From: Diplolepis rosae
Lineage: Eukaryota > Arthropoda > Insecta > Hymenoptera > Diplolepididae
Reading direction: 5' to 3'
NCBI GenBank assembly: GCA_030998225.1
Contig: JAPYXD010000710.1
Span: 33,061,501-33,125,500, forward strand
Length of the DNA: 64,000 nucleotides
The position numbers and the translations under genes were made by a program. Of the stretch, positions 50,736-59,629 are shown piece after piece (the stretch's first letter is position 1; every line of letters begins with the position of its first letter). A model generated the notes under the pieces. The model was not told the origin of the DNA. It did not search any database and saw only the letters and a list, made by a program, of their open reading frames with translations.

Positions 50736-50764
50736 CTAATGAAGGCTCCGATCAGAGCCGAAAC
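50736..50764 (+). ncRNA. Hammerhead-like ribozyme core
   Basis: CTAATGA (one change from CTGATGA), an extra A, a GGCTC/GAGCC hairpin, then GAAAC and GTCTGA. GGACCCTAAAGTCAACTAGG follows 40 bases downstream, as in the other copies. Compared with 48001-48034 the second stem pair is G-C in place of A-T, a paired change. Confidence 0.45.
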
Positions 50765-51329
50765 GTCTGATTATGTAAAACTTTAAGTTTTTATTAACCT
50801 TGGACCCTAAAGTCAACTAGGAATATCAACATATATATCTTCAATATTCTGTTTTATCGACATTTTGACACATATTATAATTCATAGTTGCGTATATTAA
50901 ATTTCATATACTGTATATGCAAATCACTTCATATAATTTTATATTAGGGAGATCCGCCACCGTCAATATTTTTAGTTAAATATTTTTTATGTTTATACCT
51001 TTATTTAGAAAGGTTTTGAGGATTTTTAAAAATTCCAGCACTTTTATGTATTTATAAATTAAAAATTTTGAGTTTTTTGGGCATTTTTCGGAGATTTTTT
51101 TGACTTTGAATAACTTTTTTGTTTTTTAACCAATTGGCATAATTATTATTTTATTTCGTTTCTTACGATGTGTAGCGACTTTTTAGGTATGGAAAATAAG
51201 GTAACATGACTGAATAAAAAGTTACAAATAAAAAAAAAAAAATAATAATATCCCAAAATATAAACAAAAATGTTGTGCAGTTATTTTTTTTAGCTAGAGT
51301 GCTTTCCATTCTCAAAAATATAGATAATA

Positions 51330-51526
51330 CACTGAGAAAAAAATGTATCCAACAAAACTTTTTTTGTTATCCTGACAAAATATTTTGTTGTCCCAAAAAA
51401 ACATTTTGTTTAACCAACAAAATTTGTTTGATATAGCAAAATGTTTTGTTGGCACAACAAAAGAATTTTGTTAGCTAAATACTAACCAAATATTTTTGTT
51501 GATTTGACAAAACTGTTTTCTCAGTG
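51330..51526. mobile_element. MITE family C copy 2
   Basis: 197 bp, ends CACTGAGAAAAAAATG and TTTTCTCAGTG, nearly identical to 40699-40895. Two such similar copies 10 kb apart point to fairly recent movement. Confidence 0.85.
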
Positions 51527-52719
51527 TATAACAAAGAATAAGTGGTAAAAATTTCGAAGGCTTGCGTCTAATAATTTAGATTTTATTCAAACATGTGTTG
51601 CAACAAACACGGAAAATCACAACTTGCGGAAAATGGAGTTTAAAGTAAAGTCTTGTATAGTGAAGCTTTAATATTCACTATCAAAACTATCATATATATA
51701 TATGTATATACATAAAGGCAATATATATATTGTGTTTTATAGGGATACCTATTATATACTATTTAATTCAGAAATATTAGTAAATAAATAAACAAACTAT
51801 TTTGTGTAAAAAGCTAATTTTCGCTAAAAACGCGTTATTCGTAAATCGTAGTAACTTTTAATTGTATTTATTTTTCCAAGAAAAAAAATCAGATTGCCCT
51901 GAAAATTTACACAAATACTCAGAAAAGTATGGAGAATAAAAAAATAACATTTTTGGAAAATGTCAAAAAAATAAAAATATACCAATTAAAGGTGGCAGAT
52001 CCCCTTAAATTTAATAAAGAAAATTTCAACAGTGTACACTTCAAAGGACTCTGGGATCTATAAAGTACATGGTAATAACGTATTTGAACGTAATTGAATA
52101 TTAAATTTCAATCTTGCATAGGGTCTTATTCAATTTGTCATGGTATGTTGATCAGGTCAAACAATGGCCCAAACAGACGCGCATCGTATCCGGAACCGGT
52201 TATATGAGGTACAGAACGGCATCCTATGTTAGTTTCTATAGCTGCTTAGTTAACAGATATATATAGTTAACTACGTAAGATACCTATATGATGAAATATA
52301 ATCTGTGTTACTAATTAATTCCACTAGTGCACTTCCAGCATCTAGCCACATAATTCTCCATTTCCGTGTACCTATAGGTCAATATTTAGAGTAACCTGAA
52401 ATGCCCAGCGATAAAATTAGTTTAATATATTATGTTGTGGTCCTTCAAACACAAACACACGGAACTGTGAGTATGAATGCGACAGTAATATCGATTACAG
52501 GGTGGTCGCAAGTCAGGCCAAACCTGGTTTTCAGTAAAATTTACGGAAAATTCAGGGATTTTGTATAAGTTTTAGATTTAAATATTATTGTAAGTTGATA
52601 CAACCGATGTTAAAGTGCATATATTTTTATTTTTTTAAACTTAAAGGCAACAGTTATAATTAAAAAAATCGTATGAATAGAATTAATTTTAAGTAAGAAA
52701 TAAATAATGTTTGTCAGCC
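51527..52719. other. Spacer left of the retrotransposon
   Basis: Includes a TATATA run near 51690-51735. No exon was recognised. Confidence 0.4.
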
Positions 52720-52723
52720 GTTT

Positions 52724-54271
52724 TGTTACGTCATGAAATGACGCTTTGGTGGAAATTTCATAAAAGGGGTAATGAATTATTTATTCCCCTTTTTTTTTTT
52801 TTTTTTTATAACCGTAATCCCCGAGCGGCTGACGATTACGGTTTTGGATTCAACTCTCCTATTAAAGGGGGGCCACCCTTATCCTACTTTCGAATCTCCA
52901 ATATTATTAAACAATTAAATAAAGGATATAATGATAGAAAGAAACAGTGAGGCGTTAATTGATGAAAATACAACTTTATTTGTTACCTTTCAATTGATGA
53001 CTAAAATTATTCCGTTGATGTCCAGATGTTGAGCAGCCCTGTGAATCGAGTGACCCTCTCTTCTTCTTCCTTAATATAGTTGTTGTACAAACAATAACAT
53101 TTATTTAAACACGTCGCGAAACTATTAAATTTTGACTTAAACTACCAGATTAATCTGGGCACGAAAACAAGTGTGAGAAATTACGGACAATCGAACGCCT
53201 GCTTTATCTGAGATTTTAATGTCGTCAGTTTCAGGGGCCGTTCCAGGCTTGAGGGACTCTCGACAGAAATCTCAGAGAAAACGGGTGATCGATTAAAGAT
53301 CAGAAAAATAACTGAAGAGTCTGAGCAGGAAAAACTCGGGGGTGAGCTAAGCTGTTACTGTATTCCCCACCTTGAACTTTGATTAACCAATTAGGTTTGC
53401 TTCAGAAATTTTAAGGTGGTTACCACTGAAAAGTGGGGTTAATTAGGTCTGGTTTCTGGGGGTAAATGTGACGTCACATTTTGACCATCCGATTGCTTGA
53501 CCGGCTCTTAGTAGACCTTTGGGGAAAATCCCAATTACACCCCAATACCTAGTGGCCGCTATTCAATCCAAAAGGATGTTTGTAAGCAGTCAAGGAAATT
53601 GGGGTTATAAAATGCTTGTCGCCAGTTTACAAGTTGCTTATAGAATTTGAAGCTTAGGTTATTACTTTCCAAGCAATAACGTTGCAGTTTATAAGAGGGA
53701 CTCCAGACTGCTCCTCCCAAGGATTTCCTCACAGACCCGAACAATTATCACGACTCAAAGGTCCACTATTATTATTGAAATATTAATACTTATTTGGGAT
53801 TTAGCTTTATTTTGGAGATTTCACTCGATTCACAATGCGGCTCGACATCTGCTGATCTGAAAATGACAAATGTAATAAATTTTACAATATAGTTTATAAT
53901 AATGTTGACCTGAAGCTTAGACATTTTACAGCTGGCAAAAGAAAACGCAATTCAAGAAATACCTTAGAAGCACAATAGTATTTAAAATTAATAAGTAAGC
54001 GAATACAAGTAAATATGCACATAAACGTAAACATACACAAACACGCACACACATAGCCCAAAAAACTATTAGAATATATATTTCTATTGTGAAATCTTAC
54101 ATTATTATTAATAAGATAATTAGGAGATTAAAGCAATTTCTTCATACGCATGCAACCACTCTTATTCTATTATTAACCTTCTGCATTCTTACATTTTAAT
54201 TTATTTAAAAAAAACAGAACTTGCGGTTAAGGAGTTTAAAAATAATTTTGGAGCCACGTACGGACGTAACA
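52724..54271 (-). repeat. 3' LTR (relative to the element)
   Basis: 1548 bp, bounded by TGTTACGTC and GACGTAACA. By eye it equals the other LTR except for one extra T in an 18-T run at about 52790-52807. Near-identity means a recent insertion. Confidence 0.95.
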
Positions 54272-54282
54272 TCCCCCTCCTT
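54272..54282 (-). other. Polypurine tract
   Basis: On the minus strand AAGGAGGGGGA lies directly before the 3' LTR, the expected primer for plus-strand DNA synthesis. Confidence 0.85.
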
Positions 54283-55001
54283 AAGCGTAAGTTTACTGTA
54301 AGAAAGTTACGCTTGCCGAGCGTGGTAGGAAGCAACGCGCGAGGCAAAAAGAAAGGCCTAGTTGTTACAAAATTATTTTTCGTGTGGTCCAGGTGTCCTT
54401 CATTACATTTTGGCTGAAATTCTAGACGTTCTTTCTGCGACGATTCGTGTGAGGATATAGTTTACTACCGGTGGCAAGTTAGTAAACTCGTTACAAATAA
54501 GAGGAGCAAAAATGAAATTGTTTACATGTATGTTGAAAACAAATACTCTTGAACTGAACAATTCTTTCGATTTTTATTACGTCGCGCCTAGATAACTATT
54601 TTTAATTGTCTATGAAGATTGCAGAAGGATTCGTTGAATTTTTAGGGGAACTGATTTCGGATGGTATCTTCGGGCAATACCATCGTTGTCATCAATCCCT
54701 TTTATTGAACCGTGATGAATCTAAAAGGCGCATATTGTGATACAAGCAAAGGTTTGAAAATTAAACAGTTAAAAGCAAAATTAGTCATGAATAAGGCTCT
54801 ACTACATTTGCTGAGGAAATGACATAAATTTTTAAAAACTTTTAAATGCAATAACAAGGTTCTACTTTTTATTCTCTTAAGACCTTAATTTAAAAGAAAA
54901 GAAAAGATTTTATAGCGCTAAAACTAAAAACTCATTAATTCAATTAAAGTGAAATATTTTATTTACTTCTATTTCGTTATGCTATTTGTAATATTATATA
55001 T

Positions 55002-55034
<33 letters not shown>

Positions 55035-55076
55035 TTACCATTATTATCATTATTATTATTATTATTTTTAATGGTA
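54283..55076. other. Element sequence between pol and the 3' LTR
   Basis: About 0.8 kb without an env frame. It contains a T run of about 28 bases (55003-55030) and an ATT microsatellite (55035-55066). Confidence 0.7.
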
Positions 55077-57902
55077 CTAATCTGAGTTGGATGAACTCTC
55101 GAAATAAGCAAGTTTAAGTTTATCAAGGTGCTTGATAAATGTCTCGCCATTCCCATCAATCAGTATGGCATTGTTTCGGTCCAAGATTTCCACGACCGAG
55201 TATGGTCCATCGTACAATTGATCAAATTTATGCAGTGGTGGATCTCGCATGACTAAAACGTAATCCCCGACCGCAAATTGTTTCATGTTTACTCCGCGGT
55301 CGTAGTACCTCTTAGATCGAACCTTTGCCTGCACCAAGTTGTTCGCGGCTATTGAACGTATATGGTCTAGGTGCTGTACAAGATCTTTTAAATAGGAGCC
55401 ATACGTTTCAAGGCGATCAGTAGAGGGGAAAATACTTGGTAGCCGAGCCACTTTCCCAAAAACAAGCTCGTGGGGCGAGAATTTAGTGCCTTCATGCACT
55501 GAAGCATTATAAGACAGCATAGCGAAGGGTAGGAGGCGGTCCCAATCCTCGTACTGCTCCATGTAATGCTTCAAATAATCGGATAAGACTTGATGGCTCC
55601 TTTCCAGTCCTCCGTTGGTTTGTGGATGATATCCTGAGGTCGTCAGGTGTTTTAAACGAAAAATACTCGCCAAGTTACGGAGAGTCTGATTTATAAATTC
55701 CCCACCTCTATCTGAAAGGATAGCGCGGGGACAGCCAAAACGAGCAATGAGTTGTCGAGCGATGGCGTCAGCAACTGTAATTGCTTGCTTGTTAGGTATT
55801 GGCTCGGCCAAGCAGTATTTTGTCAGATTATCTTGCATGGTCAAGACGTATCTATTTCCATCCGGTGTGAGGGGAAAAGGACCGACAAGGTCAATTGAGA
55901 CCTTATCAAAAGCATCCGCAGGGGTATCTGTAATGATCATTGGCTGGCGCGTTTTAATTCGCACCAGCTTTTGTTGCTGACAACTGCGGCAGCGTTTGAT
56001 AAAGTCCTGAATGTCCTTCTTCATCTCTGGCCAGAGGAAGCGGTTTCTGATGGACTTGTATGTCTTAGTGACGCCTTTGTGGCCTCCCGTGAGGCTCGAG
56101 TGGTATTCGTGGATAATATGTTTCCTTTGGTCAAGAGGTGGAATTTTGACCTCTCCCGTACACAGAGTAAACGTGATATCTCTGTTTGCAAACAACGATC
56201 GCAACGTGTTGCGTAGGGTATTCGAGGGTAGTCTATCCAGTCCGTCCCCGACCTTTGATATTCTGATGCTCGACACGTGATTTCTTTCCAAAGCAATACA
56301 CAAACTTGCGATAGTCTGATAAAGATCCTCAGGTGTCGGCTGATCAAAGTAGCGATTTTTAATCACTGCACTGAAAATGAATATATTTCCGATTTTGGAA
56401 ACAATGACCTGTCCCTTTTTAGGCTTGCATTCTTTTAATCGATCAGGATCCACCAAGTCGAGATCAACCAAGGTGAGGCCTACATCGGTTTTAATCATAC
56501 AATCTGCAGATATGAAATGTACCAGATTGTCTTTGCCAAAGGTTAGGGCATCTCGAGTAGTTTTAATATTTAATGTGGGTGTACCTGGTCCTCGATCAAT
56601 TTGTTCTTGGACTGGACTATCTGTGAGAGGTGGAGGGATCCAATCATCAACTGGAGGAACAAACTCATATTGTCCGATTATGTTTATTTTGGGCAGCGGT
56701 TCTTTATTTTTCGGTTCGTTGATGTTTTCTGAAGGTTCAGGAGGTGATATTAACCGAACGATTGGCGAATTCACGGTTGAATTCGCTTGCTTGTCTTGCA
56801 TGTCTGCATCTGTGAGAGTTTTATCACCTTCGCTGGGCATTCGAACCATTGTGTTCTCGAGTTGAACCATCGTCTCCTCGAGATCGGAATCCGATGCACT
56901 AGGGTATGCTGGAAGCTCTATAACGGCTGGGTGAAATTCCGTGAAGGTTCTCTCATCCCCCTCCTTATCGTGTTCGCGAGGATGAAATTCGCGCTCTACA
57001 CAATGAACCTCTGACGATGGTAGGAACCTGTCTGAGAAGACCTCATCCAGGCTCACCGGTTCATATGAGGATGGTGGAATGTATTCACTATCGAGGGAAC
57101 GAAGCAGCCTTTTTCTTTGACCTTTTCTTTTTCGCGTTTTACGCCCAGAAATTACGCAGTGGTCTGCCTCATCATCCGAGGAGTACGAGAAAGACGGCTG
57201 CTGCCTGTTTAATGTCGCGCTTTTGGGTAACGGATCTATCGGTTCTTCCTCATATCGTGGTCGAGGTAAGATTCGTCGGCGCTGTTTCACGCGATCTGCG
57301 ATGCCGGTATTTTCCTTTTTCGCGTTTTCGGTATGGCCATGACGTTCTGGCGTCGAGGTTGTTTGCGGTCCTCGTGATTTAGGCGGTCGTCCCGGTTTCC
57401 TCTTTTGTACCTGCAAGGGTAATACCGTAATTTCCGCGGTTTCTGTTATCGGATTCCGCGAAAGTGCATCTGCATTTTTGTTTATTTTTCCCGGCTTGTG
57501 TTGAATCGTGTACTCATAGTCCATCATACGCAGACGCCAACGAACCAACCGAGATGAAGGATCCTGAGTACGATCCAGCCAGTTGAGAGCCTCATGATCT
57601 GTCACGATAGTGAACTTCTTGCCGTATAGATAGTGTCTAAAATATTTAGTAAAGTAGACAACAGCCAGACATTCACGCTCTGTGACAGAGTAGTTAATCT
57701 CGGCTTTTGTGAGTGCTCGTGAAGCGAAAGAGATTGGTAGGTCTTCGCCAATTTTTCCTTGGCTTAAGACAGCTGCAATCGCTATATTTGATGCATCGGT
57801 GGTTAAAACAAATGGTTTTTCGAAATCTGGGCACTGAAGAATCGGTTCAGCGCACAAACAGTCGCGCAAATCTTCAAAAGCTCGCTGCTGTTCTTCTCCC
57901 AT
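55077..57902 (-). CDS. Gypsy pol, 3' part: RNase H, extra region with macrodomain-like segment, integrase
   Basis: 941 codons. RNase H: residues 1-150, with Asp36 (TTDAS), Glu77, Asp102 (TDHEAL) and Asp145. Extra region: 151-590, beginning with an AT-hook-like KPGRPPK at 169-175, then low-complexity acidic and proline-rich sequence, then a macrodomain-like segment at about 450-583. Integrase: zinc motif His601, His608, Cys638, Cys641 (GGHKG, CRSC), catalytic Asp671, Asp731 and Glu767 (SDRGGEF, GGLERSH), then a C-terminal barrel-like part with VGDYVLV and YDGPYSV. It processes reverse transcripts and joins cDNA to the host genome. The frame begins within the end of the upstream pol frame; its ATG is not a real start, because the two parts are one pol separated by a frameshift. 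Most Gypsy pols have only a short linker where this one has over 400 residues. Confidence 0.92.
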   Translation of the reverse strand: MGEEQQRAFEDLRDCLCAEPILQCPDFEKPFVLTTDASNIAIAAVLSQGKIGEDLPISFASRALTKAEINYSVTERECLAVVYFTKYFRHYLYGKKFTIVTDHEALNWLDRTQDPSSRLVRWRLRMMDYEYTIQHKPGKINKNADALSRNPITETAEITVLPLQVQKRKPGRPPKSRGPQTTSTPERHGHTENAKKENTGIADRVKQRRRILPRPRYEEEPIDPLPKSATLNRQQPSFSYSSDDEADHCVISGRKTRKRKGQRKRLLRSLDSEYIPPSSYEPVSLDEVFSDRFLPSSEVHCVEREFHPREHDKEGDERTFTEFHPAVIELPAYPSASDSDLEETMVQLENTMVRMPSEGDKTLTDADMQDKQANSTVNSPIVRLISPPEPSENINEPKNKEPLPKINIIGQYEFVPPVDDWIPPPLTDSPVQEQIDRGPGTPTLNIKTTRDALTFGKDNLVHFISADCMIKTDVGLTLVDLDLVDPDRLKECKPKKGQVIVSKIGNIFIFSAVIKNRYFDQPTPEDLYQTIASLCIALERNHVSSIRISKVGDGLDRLPSNTLRNTLRSLFANRDITFTLCTGEVKIPPLDQRKHIIHEYHSSLTGGHKGVTKTYKSIRNRFLWPEMKKDIQDFIKRCRSCQQQKLVRIKTRQPMIITDTPADAFDKVSIDLVGPFPLTPDGNRYVLTMQDNLTKYCLAEPIPNKQAITVADAIARQLIARFGCPRAILSDRGGEFINQTLRNLASIFRLKHLTTSGYHPQTNGGLERSHQVLSDYLKHYMEQYEDWDRLLPFAMLSYNASVHEGTKFSPHELVFGKVARLPSIFPSTDRLETYGSYLKDLVQHLDHIRSIAANNLVQAKVRSKRYYDRGVNMKQFAVGDYVLVMRDPPLHKFDQLYDGPYSVVEILDRNNAILIDGNGETFIKHLDKLKLAYFESSSNSD
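56148..56561 (-). other. OARD1/TARG1-like macrodomain segment within pol
   Basis: Residues about 448-585 of the 3' pol frame. Visible landmarks: NLVHFISADC, GQVIVSKIGNIFIFSAVIK, YFDQPTPEDLYQTIASL and ISKVGDGLDRLPSN, then NRDITFTLCTG. These follow the order and spacing of the OARD1/TARG1 macrodomain family, whose catalytic residues are a Lys (K84 in human) and an Asp in GLDRL (D125); both have counterparts here (Lys515, Asp556). The glycine-rich ADP-ribose loop that normally follows the first Cys is changed (KTDVGL), so substrate binding or catalysis may be altered or lost. OARD1-family enzymes remove ADP-ribose from acidic residues of proteins. The assignment is by eye, from family knowledge. 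Confidence 0.75.
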
Positions 57903-59629
57903 TCGAACTTTTTGAATTTCTTTAGCAGTTCGGTCAATGGTTTGGCTCGTTGAGCCATGTTAGAAACAAATCTCCGGTAGTAGCCCACGAGACCCAGGAA
58001 TTCTTTTATATTCCTAGCACTCTTGGGCACCGGGAACTGTTTCACCGCTTCGATTTTTTTTGGATTTGGGCGTACACCGTCCGCTGAGATAATGTGTCCG
58101 AGATAAGCGACTTCTGTGGACAAAAATGTACATTTCTCAGGTTCGAGCCGAAGTCCAGCGTTGGATAGCCTTGTGAATAAACGATCAATCTTAGCATCAT
58201 GCTCATCTAAAGAAGATGCATACACAACGATATCGTCGATGTAGACGAAAAGTTCCACCCCCTGCAATCCGATTAAAACGCGATCCATCAACCTTTGAAA
58301 GGTCGCTGGAGCGCCCTTCAATCCGAAAGGCATACGGAGATACTCGTAGTGTCCATTGTCGGTAGTGAACGCAGTCTTTTGTCTATCTCTGGGATTCATA
58401 GGAATTTGATGAAATCCCATGGCGAGATCGAAAACCGAAAAATACTTTGCACCGCCGACATGGTCAAGTATCTCATTTATGTTAGGTAGAGGGTATGCGT
58501 CGCCAACGGTTTTCTCGTTTAACTTCCGGAAATCGATCACAAGACGCCAACGCTTGTTGCCGTGCTCGTCAGCTTTCTTCGGAACAATCCAAAGAGGCGA
58601 GTTATAAGGAGAACTAGACGGACCGATAACACGAGCTTCGAGCAGTTTTGTTATTTGCTTCCTTACTTCTGCCTTATGTACCGGTGGATAGCGATACTGC
58701 TTGCTATTAATGGGAACGTCATCCACAGTTGGAATGTCGTGCATAGTCAAACCGGTTCCGAGGAATTTATCCCCATTCAGCAGAAACAGGTAAGGAAACT
58801 TCCTCAAATAACGCTCAACGCGGCGACGTCGGTGCTCTCCTAGTTGATGAGCTTTTACTTTGTTTAATATAACGTTGACTCTTTCGTCGAGAGATTCTAG
58901 AGGTTCGCGTTCAGATTGTAAGATATCAATTAAATCATCAGCTTCCTCGTCAAAAACGTCGTACGGAGTCAATTCCTGAGGTTCTATCTGCACTTCTATA
59001 TCTTCCTCCGTGGGGTTGATGGCTAGCACATTACACTTTCCATTCTGAACAGAAACAGCTGCGTTGCCAACGAACAATCCCTCGTGAGATTCGATTAAAG
59101 GCAGGAAGCCCTCAGAAAGAGCCTCGTTTTTTACAGGAATTGAAATTACCTGACGATTGCGAGCTTTTATGACATATACAACCTTTGATTTCAACTCAGA
59201 GTTGTCGATGTCAACAGTTGGCAGAGAAAATTGGTTAGTACCAGTTACCTCGTTCAAGTCTTTCTTCGCATCGTCACTTGATAAAAAGGGAATCGGTTTG
59301 ATAGGGTCACTATCAATCACCAGCGTGTCATGGTGAAAGGAGATCTCGGCTTTTTCCGATCGAAGAAACTCAAGTCCTAGAATCCCGTCGCCGGCGAGAG
59401 GTAAAGGGTCTCGCAAAGCATGAAATTTAGCAACAACTCCCAGAATCTTGAGATAGACCGCACCTGCACTCTCTATTTGATTCGACGTGACCCCCGTTAT
59501 CATGACACGATCGTATAGGTGGATATCCACGTCATCGGATAATACATTCAATGAAATTAAATTGCATTGGGAACCCGTGTCTATCAAGAACCGAGCCTTA
59601 CCCGTGAGAAAATCGCACGATTTAATCAT
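57803..59629 (-). CDS. Gypsy pol, 5' part: protease and reverse transcriptase
   Basis: 608 codons, of which about 575 are the true pol frame. Aspartic protease: Asp17 in FLIDTGSQ and the later ILGLEFL. Reverse transcriptase: residues about 300-560, with WRLVIDFRKLNEKT, catalytic Asp401 (FDLAMGFHQI), MPFGLKGAPATFQ and YIDD at 463-466, then LGHII and LGLVGYYRRF. It makes element cDNA. The ATG shares its first base with the last base of the gag stop codon (TAATG), suggesting termination-reinitiation in place of a long gag-pol fusion. A one-base deficit in a G run at about 57900 throws the 3' end out of frame, so this copy cannot make full-length pol in one frame. Confidence 0.93.
   Translation of the reverse strand: MIKSCDFLTGKARFLIDTGSQCNLISLNVLSDDVDIHLYDRVMITGVTSNQIESAGAVYLKILGVVAKFHALRDPLPLAGDGILGLEFLRSEKAEISFHHDTLVIDSDPIKPIPFLSSDDAKKDLNEVTGTNQFSLPTVDIDNSELKSKVVYVIKARNRQVISIPVKNEALSEGFLPLIESHEGLFVGNAAVSVQNGKCNVLAINPTEEDIEVQIEPQELTPYDVFDEEADDLIDILQSEREPLESLDERVNVILNKVKAHQLGEHRRRRVERYLRKFPYLFLLNGDKFLGTGLTMHDIPTVDDVPINSKQYRYPPVHKAEVRKQITKLLEARVIGPSSSPYNSPLWIVPKKADEHGNKRWRLVIDFRKLNEKTVGDAYPLPNINEILDHVGGAKYFSVFDLAMGFHQIPMNPRDRQKTAFTTDNGHYEYLRMPFGLKGAPATFQRLMDRVLIGLQGVELFVYIDDIVVYASSLDEHDAKIDRLFTRLSNAGLRLEPEKCTFLSTEVAYLGHIISADGVRPNPKKIEAVKQFPVPKSARNIKEFLGLVGYYRRFVSNMAQRAKPLTELLKKFKKFEWEKNSSELLKICATVCALNRFFSAQISKNHLF

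Noticed and set aside
52711..52950. Frame spanning the outer edge of the LTR, repeated at 61964-62200
   Set aside because: It crosses the LTR border and recurs only because the LTR is duplicated; it contains a T-run Phe stretch.
53559..53744. 61-codon minus-strand frame in both LTRs (also 62841-63026)
   Set aside because: Identical in the LTRs by duplication, short, no known motif.
54283..55076. env gene of an insect errantivirus-type element
   Set aside because: No frame of adequate length between pol and the 3' LTR.
56377..56865. 162-codon plus-strand frame
   Set aside because: Antisense shadow of the pol extra region.
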